Shown: piece by piece, positions 1 to 12,160 of the stretch | Layout: every line of letters begins with the position of its first letter | Position numbering within the stretch: the stretch's first letter is position 1 | Source of the DNA: Gigantopelta aegis | Taxonomy: Eukaryota > Mollusca > Gastropoda > Neomphalida > Peltospiridae | Assembly (NCBI RefSeq): GCF_016097555.1 | Contig: NC_054706.1 | Location: 76,332,417-76,396,416 of the forward strand | Reading direction: 5' to 3' | DNA: 64,000 nt | Position numbers and translations under genes: made by a program | Notes under the pieces: model-generated | Seen by the model: the letters and a program-made list of their open reading frames with translations, nothing else | Told to the model about the DNA's origin: nothing | Databases searched by the model: none

Positions 1-536
1 TGCAGCCAAATCGGGGTTGAAGATTTTGAATCCTTCAAAAGTAGGCTTAGCGCAGAGTGTGTCTTTAAACGTTTCTTTGAATTTACCAGCTCTGCAGTCA
101 CGTGTTTTCGAACGTTCATCATGCTTCGACCAAAGCAGGAGCTGTTCATCAACTTGAAGAAAGCTTTCTCAGTTTCATTTTTGGACTGCTTTCGTTTCTC
201 TGTGTTGAAATCGATATAGGACTTTAACCATGGAGACTGTTTAAACTGAATAGCTCTATGGATCTTTGTCAGCTTCAATCCCTGTCTTAAATAGAATTGT
301 ACATTTCTGTAATGTAGTACATATTTCTCTTTATCATTGAGGTTTGGAACTAGTTTTTTCACAGACCCACCTGTAAGACAAAGCTTATCTCTCAAATGAT
401 GTGTGTGAGGAGAAAGCATATCATTAGTGACTAGCATGGATTCAGGGGCCAGAGGATAGTCACTATGACAGCCATGTAACTCTGTGGGATATTCAAGATC
501 TACCTCCAGAATATATCCTGTGTTTGCATTACCCCT
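1..536 (-). mobile_element. Polinton-type family B DNA polymerase fossil (fragment)
   Basis: Read on the minus strand, about 530 bases encode part of a protein-primed family B DNA polymerase of the kind carried by Polintons/Mavericks and related virus-like elements. Visible landmarks are GYILEVDLEYP with LHxxHxDYPLAPE, then a long palm/finger stretch, and the motif-B-like KLMNSSCFGR. The fragment runs off the left edge of the window, so its full extent is unknown. No capsid, integrase or ATPase genes of such an element are visible beside it. It is treated as a fossil. A second, separate fossil of the same polymerase type lies at 22.4-26.8 kb. Confidence 0.8.
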
Positions 537-906
537 CTGCTTAGCTTAGTACTTGTGATTTCACCTGTCAGGTGTAATCAATATCAACCTGGGTGTTATA
601 GTCTGTTTCAAATTACATATGTTTTGCAGTAAAATTGTAAATACATCTCATATTTCTATCTATAACAGGTCATTTATTGTCATTTTTTGTACCGGTTGTT
701 CGAATACCGTAACAGGTCATGATAATACCGACACACTTTTATGTTTTTTATTCCAGGGATTTTCATAACTAATATATAAGACTGGAAACTCACCTGGGTA
801 TAATTTTGATTAGTACTTTTTTAATAAACCCGATTCAGTCCGAAAGAAGCTATACAAGTGTCGAAATCCGCGGAGAGTCCCTAATCGGCCGACTTATTTC
901 GATAGC

Positions 907-958
<52 letters not shown>

Positions 959-1187
959 TGACTCGAACCCCGTCGGTGCTCGAGAAAGTGTTCGACCCAT
1001 TCGGTCTACATCGATCGGACATTTCCGTAACATCAGTTAGAAATGTAAATGCACTGAAATAAAATAAATAAATGGCAAATTTTTAATCTGTATTTACATG
1101 AATTTATTACTAAACAATTTTAATATTTCAACAATAAAAAACGCAGCACTGTTCACTTTTTAGAAATGTAGTCGTTTTCAAAGTAAA
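537..1187. other. Gene-free stretch with a TA microsatellite
   Basis: No coding similarity seen. A pure (TA)n run occupies about 909-953. The rest is AT-rich unique-looking sequence. Confidence 0.6.
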
Positions 1188-1392
1188 GCTAGGTTCATAC
1201 TTCTCTGCCGACACTGGTCGGCGGGTACTCGTCACACTCCGTCGTGATTGTGTTCATACTCGGTCCGCTTTCCTAAACCTCGCCGTTCAACAAACGAGTG
1301 CATTTCGGAATTTTCACGTGCGTTTTTTTACGGCTGACAATTCATACTTTGCATGTTGTCGTGATCCGCGTTATAAATGGATTCATCATCAG

Positions 1393-1393
<1 letters not shown>

Positions 1394-1480
<87 letters not shown>
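1394..1480. repeat. TA microsatellite
   Basis: Nearly pure (TA)n of about 85 bases. Open frames of alternating Ile/Tyr through it are artefacts. Confidence 0.95.
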
Positions 1481-1482
<2 letters not shown>

Positions 1483-1982
1483 GATTAATATCACGAGGGA
1501 CAGATAATCCTAATTCCGTGTATCGAGTGGGTTATTGTATTTATTACCCATAGTGTAAAGAGTTTAGAAACATAAACTTTGAACTTCTTACATGACACAA
1601 ACTATATAATACACAAGACGAGAAAGTCTGAGGAAACTGATGACGTCATGAATGAAAAGCAATGACTTCAAAAGGTACACAAATCAAATGTAAGCAAGAG
1701 AGGTCACATTCCTAATGAACTGATGTTTCTAGTGGGAAGTGAATGAAATTAGTTTAGAGCATGTTTAATTGTTAACAAGAACAAATTGCTTAAACCATTT
1801 CAACAAAAACTGAACACTGGTGGAGCTAAATGCTTTGTAAAATCTCATCAACGAGAGACGACAATCAGGAAACCGATGACGTCACCAAACTAACGTCATG
1901 GCATCAGCGGGGAATGTAGCTTCTGTCTTTCCCTAGGGAAAGATAGAAAATATATTCACCCGCATCTCACAGCCCATATGGG

Positions 1983-1983
<1 letters not shown>
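1481..1983. repeat. TGACGTCA-bearing MITE-like segment
   Basis: A segment lying between two TA arrays with TGACGTCA octamers at 1641 and 1877. It ends in CCCATATGGGTAATA, the same terminal motif seen at 5241, and its left part (GGGACAGATAAT, GGTTATT...TATTACCC) resembles the hairpin element at 4.6-4.8 kb. This suggests a non-autonomous element family; no coding capacity is seen. Confidence 0.5.
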
Positions 1984-2053
<70 letters not shown>

Positions 2054-2107
2054 CATACATACATATATATATATATATACACACACACTATGTATATACA
2101 TGTATGC

Positions 2108-2186
<79 letters not shown>
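1984..2186. repeat. Compound TA / CA microsatellite
   Basis: Long (TA)n, interspersed ACAT units, then (AC)n to about 2186. Low-complexity frames on both strands are not genes. Confidence 0.95.
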
Positions 2187-2768
2187 GTTTATATACATGT
2201 ATGCATATTTGCACGGTTTCTATTTTTCTCTTATGACCGCAGATCATGTATATAACTACTTGGTACTGACAGTGGTCTACCAAATTTCTATGGATGTGTG
2301 AAAAACATATTATCCATAGTGTTTAAATGAATTATTATTTTTTAACCTACATGTAATATTTGTAAGACATGTGAATGCTTACCGACATTTTAATATAGTT
2401 TTACATACCTAAACAATTTAACATGTATGCTTAATGACATAGATGTGCAACGTTTGTCATTTCAAAGGGTTTTAGGTATGCAGTATTACATAATATTATA
2501 CAAACACAATTATTTATGCAGGGAAATAAGGTGTGAATGGGGCGTCAACAGTAGAATTGTCACTAACTACAATGTAGTTTCATACGAAAGGGACTTAAGT
2601 TATAATTCAACACTGAACTGTAGAATAGAATTTAGATTTGATATACCTGGATAGGTCCCCATGTGTTTCTCTATGTTTTACATGGTCGGATAGGAAACTC
2701 AGTAGGTCGTATTGATCCCGCAAATACTTTCCCTCCACGATCTTTATTTTCAACAATATTGCCTACAG
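2187..2768. other. Gene-free stretch
   Basis: AT-rich sequence inside the candidate Harbinger element. No recognisable motif or repeat apart from short open frames without similarity. Confidence 0.5.
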
Positions 2769-2772
2769 CAAT

Positions 2773-2907
2773 CTACGATTGTTCTGTCCGTCCATGGTCC
2801 CTGTATTCTAGTAAACTAGTATCATACAGGTTTGGATTCTTACACACTTCGTTAATGAGAAGTTCGTCTTCTATTGAAGAAAGGGGAACTTTTTTAACGC
2901 CAGCCAT
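2773..2907 (-). pseudogene. MADF-domain ORF fragment, Harbinger-type
   Basis: The ATG at 2907-2905 opens a 44-residue frame ending at 2773. It contains DELLINEVCKNPNLYD followed by SLLEYRD, the start of a MADF domain (Myb/SANT-like DNA-binding fold), in which L(I)xEV, P-x-L-Y-D and YRD are characteristic. The frame stops where the conserved tryptophan of the domain (usually ENAWxEI) is expected, and similarity continues a few residues beyond (IAVGNIVENKD). It is therefore either the broken first exon of a transposon DNA-binding protein or of a domesticated copy. Its place inside a candidate Harbinger element favours the former. Confidence 0.55.
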
Positions 2908-3153
2908 CTTTATTTTTACCTCAACAAAGCAGAAACGCAATGCGCAAAAAGATAAATAAAATTCATCTCGGGCGGATTGGAAACGGATCACTCGTGCGAA
3001 CACTGAAAACATGTCAGTTTCACTCGCTTCCCTACGTCATCTTGTGTGCGCCTTCCGCGCGAGTTTGTTCGACGGATTTTAGTTGTCGGCAACCTTGCGG
3101 CGACCTAAATTTCCGTTCCGTATGGACGTTGGCGAGTGAAGTATGAATCAACC

Positions 3154-3480
3154 GTAACGCTTTATGCGTAGGCCCGTTTGTGCACTAATTGTTTGGTTGA
3201 TATCACGGTTCATCTAATAGTTGCAGTAACACTAGCTGTACTTGAAAGATCATTACCGATAGTCGCTTAACAACCAACATGACAAGTGTGGTGACGAAAG
3301 GATTGCATGGCTAGTGTTGCGATTCCCCGATTCATCTATGTCTGCGTCGTTAAATAAAACAGCAGCAATTCAACTTTCGTAAGCACCGTAACGGGTTAAA
3401 CCATCACCAGTTCCATCTGGCGGCCAGTGAAGGAACTACAACATCCAGACGCATGCGCTGTTGACTGCTAAAAAAAAAAA
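3154..3480. other. Gene-free stretch
   Basis: No gene seen. A short GCGTCGTTAAATAAAAC motif at about 3345-3361 matches the 3' tail of the SINE families described below and may be a SINE relic. The stretch ends in an A-run at 3470-3480. Confidence 0.45.
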
Positions 3481-4159
3481 CCAAGCAACAAATGTCCAGT
3501 TCCTCTGAACTATAAAACAGGTACTCATTGGTGCATGATTAGATTAATAAAAATAAATCTTATAATAACATAAAAAGAAAGACCACAATTTGACACCGAT
3601 ATTTTGCGGTGGCGATGCTACTTTCACTTTATCGTTGGTACTTCTATACTACAGTGACGTTCCTAATGTTTGTTATTTAAAGCTCATTATGCGATGTTAG
3701 TATTTTTCAGCTTTTGTGACATTTTTGCATTTTTGTTTACGTTAAAACCGTTTTCAACCTTTGTAAAATTATAGGCAATCCAATATTATGTCTACATATA
3801 TTCCTTTAGAGATAGAATAGCAGCAGATAATTTAGGCGCCTTAGCGATCCGTGCACATTTCTTTAAAACTTTTGGCTCGACTCTATACTGAGTCTTCGGT
3901 CACAAGTTACAACCGTTGCAATATACCGTTGGCTACAGGTTTGCTGCACTTCAAGTATCTAAAAATCAGTCTAAAACATTTGTCGGAATACTAGTAGTAT
4001 GTCTGGATGAATAAACTTACTGTAATCGTGAAGTCTGCAAGTTTTAATTTCTGAACGTCTACAGGTCACGACGTAACCGATTTGCGGTTCGCGTAAATTT
4101 AATTTTGCGTAACCGACACGCGAACAGAACGGCGGTTCGCGTGAAATATTGTGCGCTGC
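3481..4159 (+). repeat. 679-bp dispersed repeat, copy 1 of 2
   Basis: This stretch reappears at 35337-36015 in the same orientation and at exactly the same length, with only about five visible single-base differences and no indel. It ends in ...CGCGTGAAATATTGTGCGCTGC. No convincing protein is encoded. Its near-identity implies a recent transposition or duplication. The longer context of copy 2 (see 34687-36015) suggests it is one end of a DNA transposon. Confidence 0.85.
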
Positions 4160-4376
4160 AAAGGTCATGGTTTGTGCTGCCCTGCCTGTGGGAAGCGCAA
4201 ATAAAAGATCCCTTGCTGCCTGTCGTAAAAGAGTAGCCTATCTGGCGACAGCGGGTTTCCTCTAAAAAAACAGTGTCAGAATGACCATATATGTTTGACA
4301 TTCAATAGCCGATGATAAGATCAAAAATCAATGTGCTCTAGTGGCGTCGTTAAATAAAACAAACTTTACTTTACTT
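4160..4376 (+). mobile_element. SINE-A, 5'-truncated (3' part)
   Basis: Matches the body and tail of the commonest SINE here: GGTTTGTGCT, AAAAGATCCCTTGCTGC, GACAGCGGGTTTCCTCT, CAATAGCCGATGAT, TCAATGTGCTCTAGTGG and GTCGTTAAATAAAAC. The tRNA-like head is missing. It abuts the end of the 679-bp repeat. Confidence 0.8.
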
Positions 4377-4609
4377 TTAAAATGACATTTTGTTATAAAT
4401 TTAACACCAAAAACAGAGCCCTAAACGCAAACTTTTTCAACTACATGACGTCATTGTGTGTACCAAATCGTGATGACGTCATATTTAGTACCGACAAGGT
4501 CATTGGTTCGTAAGCGTCAAAATGCCCAATAGTATTGTTCGTTAGACCAATGCAGAATATTTCTCACTGAGAAAATATGGAAAATATTTTCCCTGTTATG
4601 AGTGACTGC
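4377..4609. other. Gene-free stretch with two TGACGTCA octamers
   Basis: No coding similarity. TGACGTCA occurs at 4446 and 4474. Confidence 0.5.
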
Positions 4610-4789
4610 TGGGTAATAATATAATATTTAGAGAATAACTAACGAGCTACGAGGAATTACGAATTATCTGTCCGGAGTGAATGAATGTTGTAAACCCGAG
4701 CCTTTGGCGAGGGTTTTACAACATTCATTCACAAGGGACAGATAATTCGTAACTCCTCGTAGCGAGTTGGTTATTCTCTGTATTACCCA
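4610..4789. mobile_element. Hairpin (foldback) MITE-like element
   Basis: Two arms of about 70 bases (4631-4703 and 4708-4779) are inverted copies of one another (GAGAATAACTAACGAGCTAC against GTAGCGAGTTGGTTATTCTC). They are enclosed by an outer inverted TGGGTAATA/TATTACCCA. The whole could fold into a long hairpin. Non-coding. Confidence 0.75.
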
Positions 4790-5258
4790 TTGTCAATTTT
4801 AACAGATTTTTAATGTAAAAATTCCTCTGCAGTCTACAACAAAGCTATCAGCCATTACGTGCATTACATGACGTAATGTAAATGACGTCATAGCACAACG
4901 GCGTTCTTTTTACAGCCAAATGTTTACAGTACAAAATAATACAACTGTATCTGCATTTGAAAATAATTATTTTTATATATTACTAAAGCCGCTGCTTATG
5001 AAAATATACCATTTCATGTTTACGAAACAAATGAGTCCATTTGTTTTTGTAAATCTTTGTAGATCATATAACGTATGTGTAATCTGACTCATGAATGGTA
5101 ACATTATATGAATGAAAGTGAAGTTCCGGCCATGGCAAGCAACCAATCAAACGTCGTGATTTTTAAGCCAGCCAATCAGTGGCTGTAGAAGCAATCTGCA
5201 CACTGTGCAGAGATCGAACAAATATTACCCCGTATATTTAAACCCATATGGGTAATAA
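4790..5258. other. Gene-free stretch, MITE-like
   Basis: Contains TGACGTCA at 4883 and ends in CCCATATGGGTAATAAATA at 5241, the same end motif as at 1974. No gene seen. Confidence 0.45.
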
Positions 5259-5945
<687 letters not shown>

Positions 5946-6302
5946 CGGTGTAGTACAAATTTCGTACGCACCACCAGGTGCGTATTACAAACTGTATTTC
6001 GATTTGTCAACAGGGAACAGAGTTAATTTCGATTGGTTGGACAGCGACCTTATTAGCATAACGGGACTATTTTTTTCATTCATAATTAATGTCAAGGTCA
6101 GTAACATCCACAACTTTTACTACAAATGTCATTCATTAAAAGTTGATGTAAACTGGACCGCGCGAGAAATATTTTTAAATAAAAAATAAAAATAAAAGAA
6201 TGAATAGAACAATAATTAAACATATTCATTTTATTTATTATGTGGATTTTTGGTCTACAAATTGTTATTGTCAGTTGTGATTTGTGAATTCATCATTATT
6301 AA
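5946..6302. other. Gene-free stretch
   Basis: AT-rich. The last 50 bases (GTCAGTTGTGATTTGTGAAT...) recur at 6978-7036 on the far side of the next MITE. Confidence 0.5.
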
Positions 6303-6884
6303 GGTCTACGACAGTCACTTTTTGGACCCTTGTTTGGCTTCGTACACAATAAATGAAACATATCCAACGTTAATTTTTTTCATATGATATATTTGACAAA
6401 AGGTAGTTTTTTTAATTTTTTAAAACTTAAACTTAATATTTTTTGTAGAATTATGAAAAAGTAAAATATACTGACCTGTAAACAGCGTTGTTTGCTTGTT
6501 GTAGAAATTTAACAGGGGTCAAGGTTAGTAGACCAGTTTTTATTTTAATGTGGCGATGCATTGTAATAATATAGCTAATTTTGAATTTGAATGACGTCAG
6601 AATTCCAATGACGTCACTTTGCACCTCCTTACAATAACCACAAACTGGGTACATGACGTTTCCGTTTTAAGAACTGGAAAAAATCCAATGCAAAATTCCT
6701 ATTGATTTTTTTTTTTTTTCGAACATTACTGAAGCACCTGAATGTGTTTGAAGAAAATTCTGTGATTGAAAAATTGTACATTTTACGAAATATGGATTTC
6801 TAGTGAAATTACGGTAAGATATGCTATATCTATTGTGTACAAAGAAAGCCAAAACAAGGGAGCGAAAAGTGACTGTCGTCGACC
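6303..6884. mobile_element. TTAA-flanked MITE with about 50-bp TIRs
   Basis: The left end GGTCTACGACAGTCACTTTT (6303 on) is mirrored by the right end (reverse complement GGTCGACGACAGTCACTTTT) at 6884. TTAA lies immediately outside both ends (6299-6302 and 6885-6888), as for elements that target TTAA. It contains TGACGTCA at 6592 and 6609. No transposase, so non-autonomous. Confidence 0.75.
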
Positions 6885-7778
6885 TTAAAGTTATAACTTT
6901 AGTTTTCCCGTGAACTCAGCTGCTTTTGGAAGCTACACGTTTTTAACTGCAAAAACACTTGTTATTCTCTTATTGGTTGGATTTTTGGTCAACAAATTGT
7001 TATTGTCAGTTGTGATTTGTGAATTCATCATTATTAGCATAACCAGTGGGGTAACGGGAACATTTCTTTCTTGAGGGCGTTTTGTTAAAATATGGAATTA
7101 TGCATTAGTTTTACCCATTTTTCACCCAATATGAAAATAAACATATATAGATGCATGTACCTTACAGCTTTCTTTAAATTAAAAAATGAAACCCGATGGA
7201 AATTTATGGGGAAGTACGTCTACACCACTCCCCTGAAAACGTCACTGAGAAGTAGCGGAAGTACAACGAACTATTTCTCAATGCGGCGGTACGTAGTCGT
7301 GCACCGGCTAGTTATGCAAATCAACATCCGGTCTTGAAATAGGCTACAAAATTGATTGATTGATTTATTTATTTTTCATAATTTGCGTGATTTAAAGGAG
7401 GGTAATAAATAAAATACCACACTCGTTTTCGCTTCGCCTCAGGAAATACAGAATTTGAAGGGGCGTACAATCCCGTACGCCCTGGCAAAAACCGCGTAAC
7501 TAATAGTATTGTTTCTAACATCAATTTGTTTGAGTTTAAAGATGCCTTTGGTAGCCTGATCACAAGCGCTGTTAACATTACCGGAGGCAGTAAACAAAAT
7601 ACCTAAGTAACAATAAGACTAAACAATGTTAATAGCAATTGTATCGTATGTAAAACGAAATCTTTTTATGAGCTTGCTACCTTTGTTGAATACAATAATC
7701 TTTGTTTTTGACAGTAAGCCCTCATTTTGTACAATAGGTACTAAGACAGCAGAGAGTTTTGTAATCCTAACTGATTTA
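6885..7778. other. Gene-free stretch
   Basis: No gene recognised. Short open frames (7092-7337 plus, 7369-7578 minus) show no recognisable motif. Confidence 0.5.
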
Positions 7779-7832
7779 CCGGGCGGGAAGTAGCCCAGTG
7801 GTAAAGTGCTCGCTCGATGCGCGGTCGGTCAA
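7779..7832 (+). mobile_element. SINE-A tRNA-like head, fragment
   Basis: GGGCGGGAAGTAGCCCAGTGG followed by TAAAGTGCTCGCTCGATGCG and CGGTCGGTC, i.e. the A-box side of the SINE-A head. It breaks off immediately before the PIN-like pseudogene. Confidence 0.75.
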
Positions 7833-8916
7833 TCAAACCCCATCCCGTGGCCTCCGTGGCAACTCCATCAGCAGAAGATTGCCAGACGCAAGATGGCACC
7901 CCATACAAGTGGTCAAACTACGTCCACAAGGTGCAATCAATCATCCTTACCCGCCATGGTAATGCTGACCGTATCATCTGTGTGAACGACCCGTACGACG
8001 CAGCATACTCGACTAAAGATGACGAGCGAGACCTGCGGGTACAGAGTAAGGCACATGTCCCCAACACCTACATGAAATTGGGCGACCCCTTCCCCACTGC
8101 CCAAGCGTACAAAACACTGTTGTGTAGTGTCAGCAACAAGGGGCGGCTGCAAAATGTGATATGCAACTACCTAACCGACCTTGCACAGAGTTTTGCTGCA
8201 GAAATTGTCTACTCTGTTGGCTCACACTGCACCAACTTGTCAACCCAGCAACCGATGCAGACCTACAGCTTCGATCAGTCTGAGGCTGACACTATCCTCT
8301 TCTCCGCTTACGCAGTTCTGTACGAGTCAGGCTACAGTGGTCCTGTTGTCATTGATGCCGCTGATACCGATGCCTATGTCGCGGCAGCGTTCATCTCGCA
8401 TCAGCTACCCGGTATGCTCTGTATCAAGAGAAAGCATCAGAAATATTTCTGCCGTGGCCTGGTGACTGACGAGATGTCAGACTGTATTGCGCAGCTGCAC
8501 TGTATGACAGGTAAGGGTAAGAAGTCGGTGTATGAGCAGGTGGCGAAAAGCCCTGCGGAGATAGCCTCTACCTTGAGGAGGATGTGGAAGAGGAGCTCTT
8601 CCAGTTCACACGACATGTCATCTATGGCAACAAAAAGAGTAGCACCATGGCTGAGGCCCGTTCGGCGAAGTGGAAGACAATGAAGAACAAATCATTCATC
8701 CGTCTACCTCCAGATGCAGATAGCCTACGCCAACACTGCCTCCCTGCCAACTACTTCGCCTATCTAGTGCGCTACCCCTCCATGAAGCACCACCCCTCGG
8801 AAATGGGTGGGAGCTGTTGCCCAGTGCGTCACACGCGACCTGCTCTCCCGACGCATCTACCAGCATCAAGGCCAGCTGACGAGAGCGAGGACGACGAGAG
8901 TAAGGAGGATGAGTAG
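7833..8916 (+). pseudogene. Broken PIN-like/FEN1-like multicopy gene, probably element-borne
   Basis: Codes for a protein type that I associate with multicopy, element-linked genes in molluscs and cnidarians. Landmarks: SEADTILFSAYAVLYESGYS, VVIDAADTDAYVAAAFISHQ, LHCMTG followed by GKGKKS, then ELFQFTRHVIYG and KWKTMKNKSFIRLPPDADSL, and an acidic tail (ESEDDESKEDE). The D-x-D acids and the TGxD...GKGKK segment resemble a PIN/FEN1-like nuclease fold. It is broken: the second half (from about 8584) lies in another frame, and the segment between LHCMTG and GKGKKS is shorter than expected. The open frame starts in the SINE head, so its true start is unclear. Confidence 0.6.
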
Positions 8917-9277
8917 GAGATGGGAGATGATGATGTACCTAGGAGGAGGGGAGATTCATCGGAATCTGATGATTCAAGTGAGGACTAATCGCATCTCTGT
9001 CATAGTGACATAACAATGTGTAACATAACACGAAAGCATGATTGGTGACTTCTAAATGTGTTCAAATTGTGTTAGGGTGTACAATTTTCGGGGTGAAATG
9101 TTTTTGTTGGCATACTTCAAGTGCTTTCATTTGATAGTTGTTCGATGTACGGCTATTAAAAATAGCTTATCTTGAAATATAATTAGTTGTTCTGACTTAC
9201 AAACCCATGTCTTCCTTCCCGTTCAAAAGCTACGTTTGGAGCATAATAATTTCAAACTCTTAATGATACCCAAATTT
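8917..9277. other. Gene-free stretch
   Basis: No gene, repeat or motif recognised. Confidence 0.5.
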
Positions 9278-10376
9278 CAGCAGTAAAGATTGATGCTGAA
9301 TCGGGCAATCTCATGGAAATGATTGCGTCTCATGGAAAAACTGTAGCACAAGCCACAGAATTCCCATCCCGTGATCCGTCTGTGTAAGCAGGAATGTAAT
9401 CACAGTACCGCTCTTGGATTTCCATGAAATGTTTATAAATAACTGCATCTGTGCGATCTTTCTTTAGATGCACAAGATCGAATACAATATTTGGTGGTTT
9501 GATACACCAAGGTGGCAAAATAAAATATGAATTTGTTTCCAAAATGTCTGTTAAATCAATGTTGGAAAATGATAAACAAAGACCAAATGTTCGAATCGCA
9601 TTCGGTTTCACATCAAATAACTTCATATATTTATTATCAAACACCGCATTGTGTGCAGAATGTTTTGGCATTGATTTAATCTTTGTAGCATACTGCAGAG
9701 AAAGCTTTGCACGTCTAGCACCCAAACTAGGTTCGTGTGCATCGACATGGAAGCTCTCCACAGAAGATGTTTTGAAAGCACCAAGACAAAGCCTAAGTCC
9801 CTGGTTGTGTATAGGATCTAGCATTTGCAAGTAAGACTTACGCGCTGACCAATACACAATGCACCCATAATCAAGTTTAGACCGAACTAAAGATCTGTAA
9901 AGTCGGAGCATAACCTTTCGATCTGCTCCCCATTCAGTCTTGCCAATAACCTTTAAGATATTGAGGGCCTTTAAGCCCTTCTTTTTCACATACTGTAAAT
10001 GAGGAACAAAAGATAGCCTCCTGTCAAAAATAAACCCCAGAAATTTGGTCTCCTCTACAACTGGAACCGGAGTTTTGTCCAGAAACAGCTGAGGATTTAA
10101 ATGGTGACCTTTTTTCTGGCAGATATGCATACAGACGGTTTTTGACTTTGAGAATCGAAATCCATTGTCGGTTGCCCATTGTTGAAGTTTATTCAAACAA
10201 AGCTGCAACTGACGTTCAATGATACTCATACTGGACGACCTGTAGCAAATCTGAAAATCGTGGACATATAACGTGCTATCACCGCCAGGTTTTAAACACT
10301 GGGTGATGCTGTTAATTTTCACGGAAAATAAAGTTACTGACAGTATGCTACCTTGAGGCACACCCATCTCTTGGGA
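9278..10376 (-). mobile_element. LINE copy A, 3' section (reverse transcriptase to RNase H)
   Basis: Minus-strand remnant of a non-LTR retrotransposon of the I/Nimb-like type that carries an RNase H domain. Reading downwards from 10376: QEMGVPQGSILS (RT palm), a diverged YVHDF in place of the YxDD box, KTVCMHICQKKG, LGFIFDRRLSFVPHLQYVK and KLDYGCIVYWSARKSYLQML, then YTDGSRDGNSVACATVFP (start of RNase H). It ends at PDSASILTAEI near 9278. The rest of this copy is at 12161-12992; the gap between the two is another LINE (copy B). The diverged YxDD box and its truncation mean it is dead. Confidence 0.85.
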
Positions 10377-12160
10377 ATGAATGAATGTTTGTTTAACGAT
10401 ACCCCAGCACAAAAATACATATCGGCTATTGGGTGTCACAAATGGTAAGTATATGAACATATTATTTATATATAGTTATGTAAAACCACAGTGTAAGGAG
10501 ATGTGGCGGGAAAGTATAATACAATATATAAAATCAAGTTCAGTATATATTAATTTTTTTATATAGAAGTCAATGTGTTTTAAAAACTTTACAATTAACA
10601 TTGGATGGAATTTAAACGATTCCAAAACATTTTCGTTGCCAAATATATCATATCTCGTCGGCTTGAGATTATCACACTCCACCAAAATATGGCGCACAGT
10701 CAGTGTACACTGACAGTGTTCACACTGAGGAGGAGGGTCCTTTAAAATAAACGAATGCGTCAAATATGTATGGCCGATGCGGGCACGGCATAAGACTAAT
10801 TCATCCTTCCTGCACCGCCTGTAGGATGACTGCCACTCTTCCAGGACTGCCTTGACAGAATGAAGCTTATTCGCAACCGCGCCGTCCCAATCATCTTGCC
10901 AAGTCGAAAAGGTATATTGGTTAATATGAAATTTAAAATCACTGTAGGGGACACCAACATGGACACGGGGCAAGTTCAAAGCAGACTTGGCAGCAACATC
11001 TGCCTTTTCGTTACCCCTAATGCCGACATGGCTGGGTACCCAACAAAATATAATATCTTTATTGGCAATTGATAAAAAGACACACTTTCGTATCACCATC
11101 CCAACTAAGGGATGCTCCAATTTCATGTACTGTAGAGCTTGGAGACACGAAAGTGAGTCTGTAAAAATAATATACTTGGATGCAGTAAATTTCAGCAGTC
11201 AAGATTGATGCTGAATCGGGCAAACTCATGGAAATTATTGCGTCTGATGGAAAAACTGTAGCACAAGCCACAGAATTCCCATCCCGTGATCCGTCTGTGT
11301 ACACAGGAATGTAATCACAGTACCTCTCTTGGATTTCCATGAAATGTTGTTTATATATAACGGCATCTGTGCGATCTTTTTTTAGATGCACAAGATCGAA
11401 TACAATGTTTGGTGGTTTGATACACCAAGGTGGCAAAATAAAATATGAATTTGTTTCCAAAATGTCTATTAAATCAATGTTGGAAACTAATAAAAACTTC
11501 GTAATACGAAGACCAAATGTTCGAATTGCATTCGGTTTCGCATCAAATAACTTTATATATTTATTATCAACACCGCATTGTGTGCAGGATGTTTTGGCAT
11601 TGATTTAATCTTTGTAACATACTGCAGAGAAAGCTTTGCACGTCTAGCACCCAAACTAGGTTCGTGTGCATCGACGTACAAGCTCTCCACAAGAGATGTT
11701 TTGAAAGCACCAAGACAAAACCTAAGTCCCTGGTTGTGTATAGGATCTAGCATTTGCAAGTAAGACTTACGTGCTGACCCATACATAATGCACCCATAAT
11801 CAAGTTTAGACCGAACTAAAGATTTATAAAGTCGGAGCATAACCTTTCGATCTGCTCCCCATTCAGTCTTGCCAATAACCTTTAAGATATTGAGGGCCTT
11901 TAAGCCCTTCTTTTTCACATACTTTAAATGAGGAACAAAAGATAGCCTCCTGTCAAAAATAACCCCCAGATATTTGGTCTCCTCCACAACTGGAACCGGA
12001 GTTTTGTCTAGAAACAGCTGAGGATCTAAATGGTGACCTCTTTTCTGGCAGATATGCATACAGACGGTTTTTGACTTTGAGAATCGAAATCCATTGTCAG
12101 TTGCCCATTGTTGAAGTTTATTCAAACAAAGCTGCAACGTTCAATGATACTCATACTGGA
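10377..12160 (-). mobile_element. LINE copy B, 5'-truncated, inserted into LINE copy A
   Basis: Second copy of the same LINE. It starts (12160) at the codons for SSMSIIER in the RT, runs through the RT thumb, YTDGSRDGNSVACATVFP, and RNase H with CWVPSHVGIRGNEKADVAAK. The Cys/His-like tail (CEHCQCTLTVRHILVECDN) follows, and the copy ends with a 3' tail (TGTCACAAATGG side to CATTCATTCAT) at 10377. Flanking CCATCTCTTGGGA occurs at 10364-10376 and 12161-12173, a perfect 13-bp target duplication. A piece of RNase H around 11190 is missing and frames are shifted, so it is inactive. Being younger than copy A, it dates after that insertion. Confidence 0.9.

Larger units (their letters stand above)
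1188..3153. mobile_element. Candidate PIF/Harbinger-like DNA transposon
   Basis: The ends look like imperfect terminal inverted repeats: 1188-1225 contains GGTTCATACTTCTCTGCC, and the reverse complement of 3118-3153 contains ATTCATACTTCACTCGCC. Both flanks are locally GC-rich in otherwise AT-rich DNA. Inside, on the minus strand, is a short MADF-domain ORF, the type of DNA-binding protein that accompanies Harbinger transposases. No transposase is recognisable, and TA/CA microsatellites and a TGACGTCA-bearing segment occupy the middle. The target-site duplication could not be fixed. The assignment is inference. Confidence 0.45.

Noticed and set aside
1978-2301. Ile/Tyr- and Cys/Val-repeat proteins over microsatellites (also at 1298, 5176, 18228, 20862)
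   Set aside because: They are translations of dinucleotide repeats.
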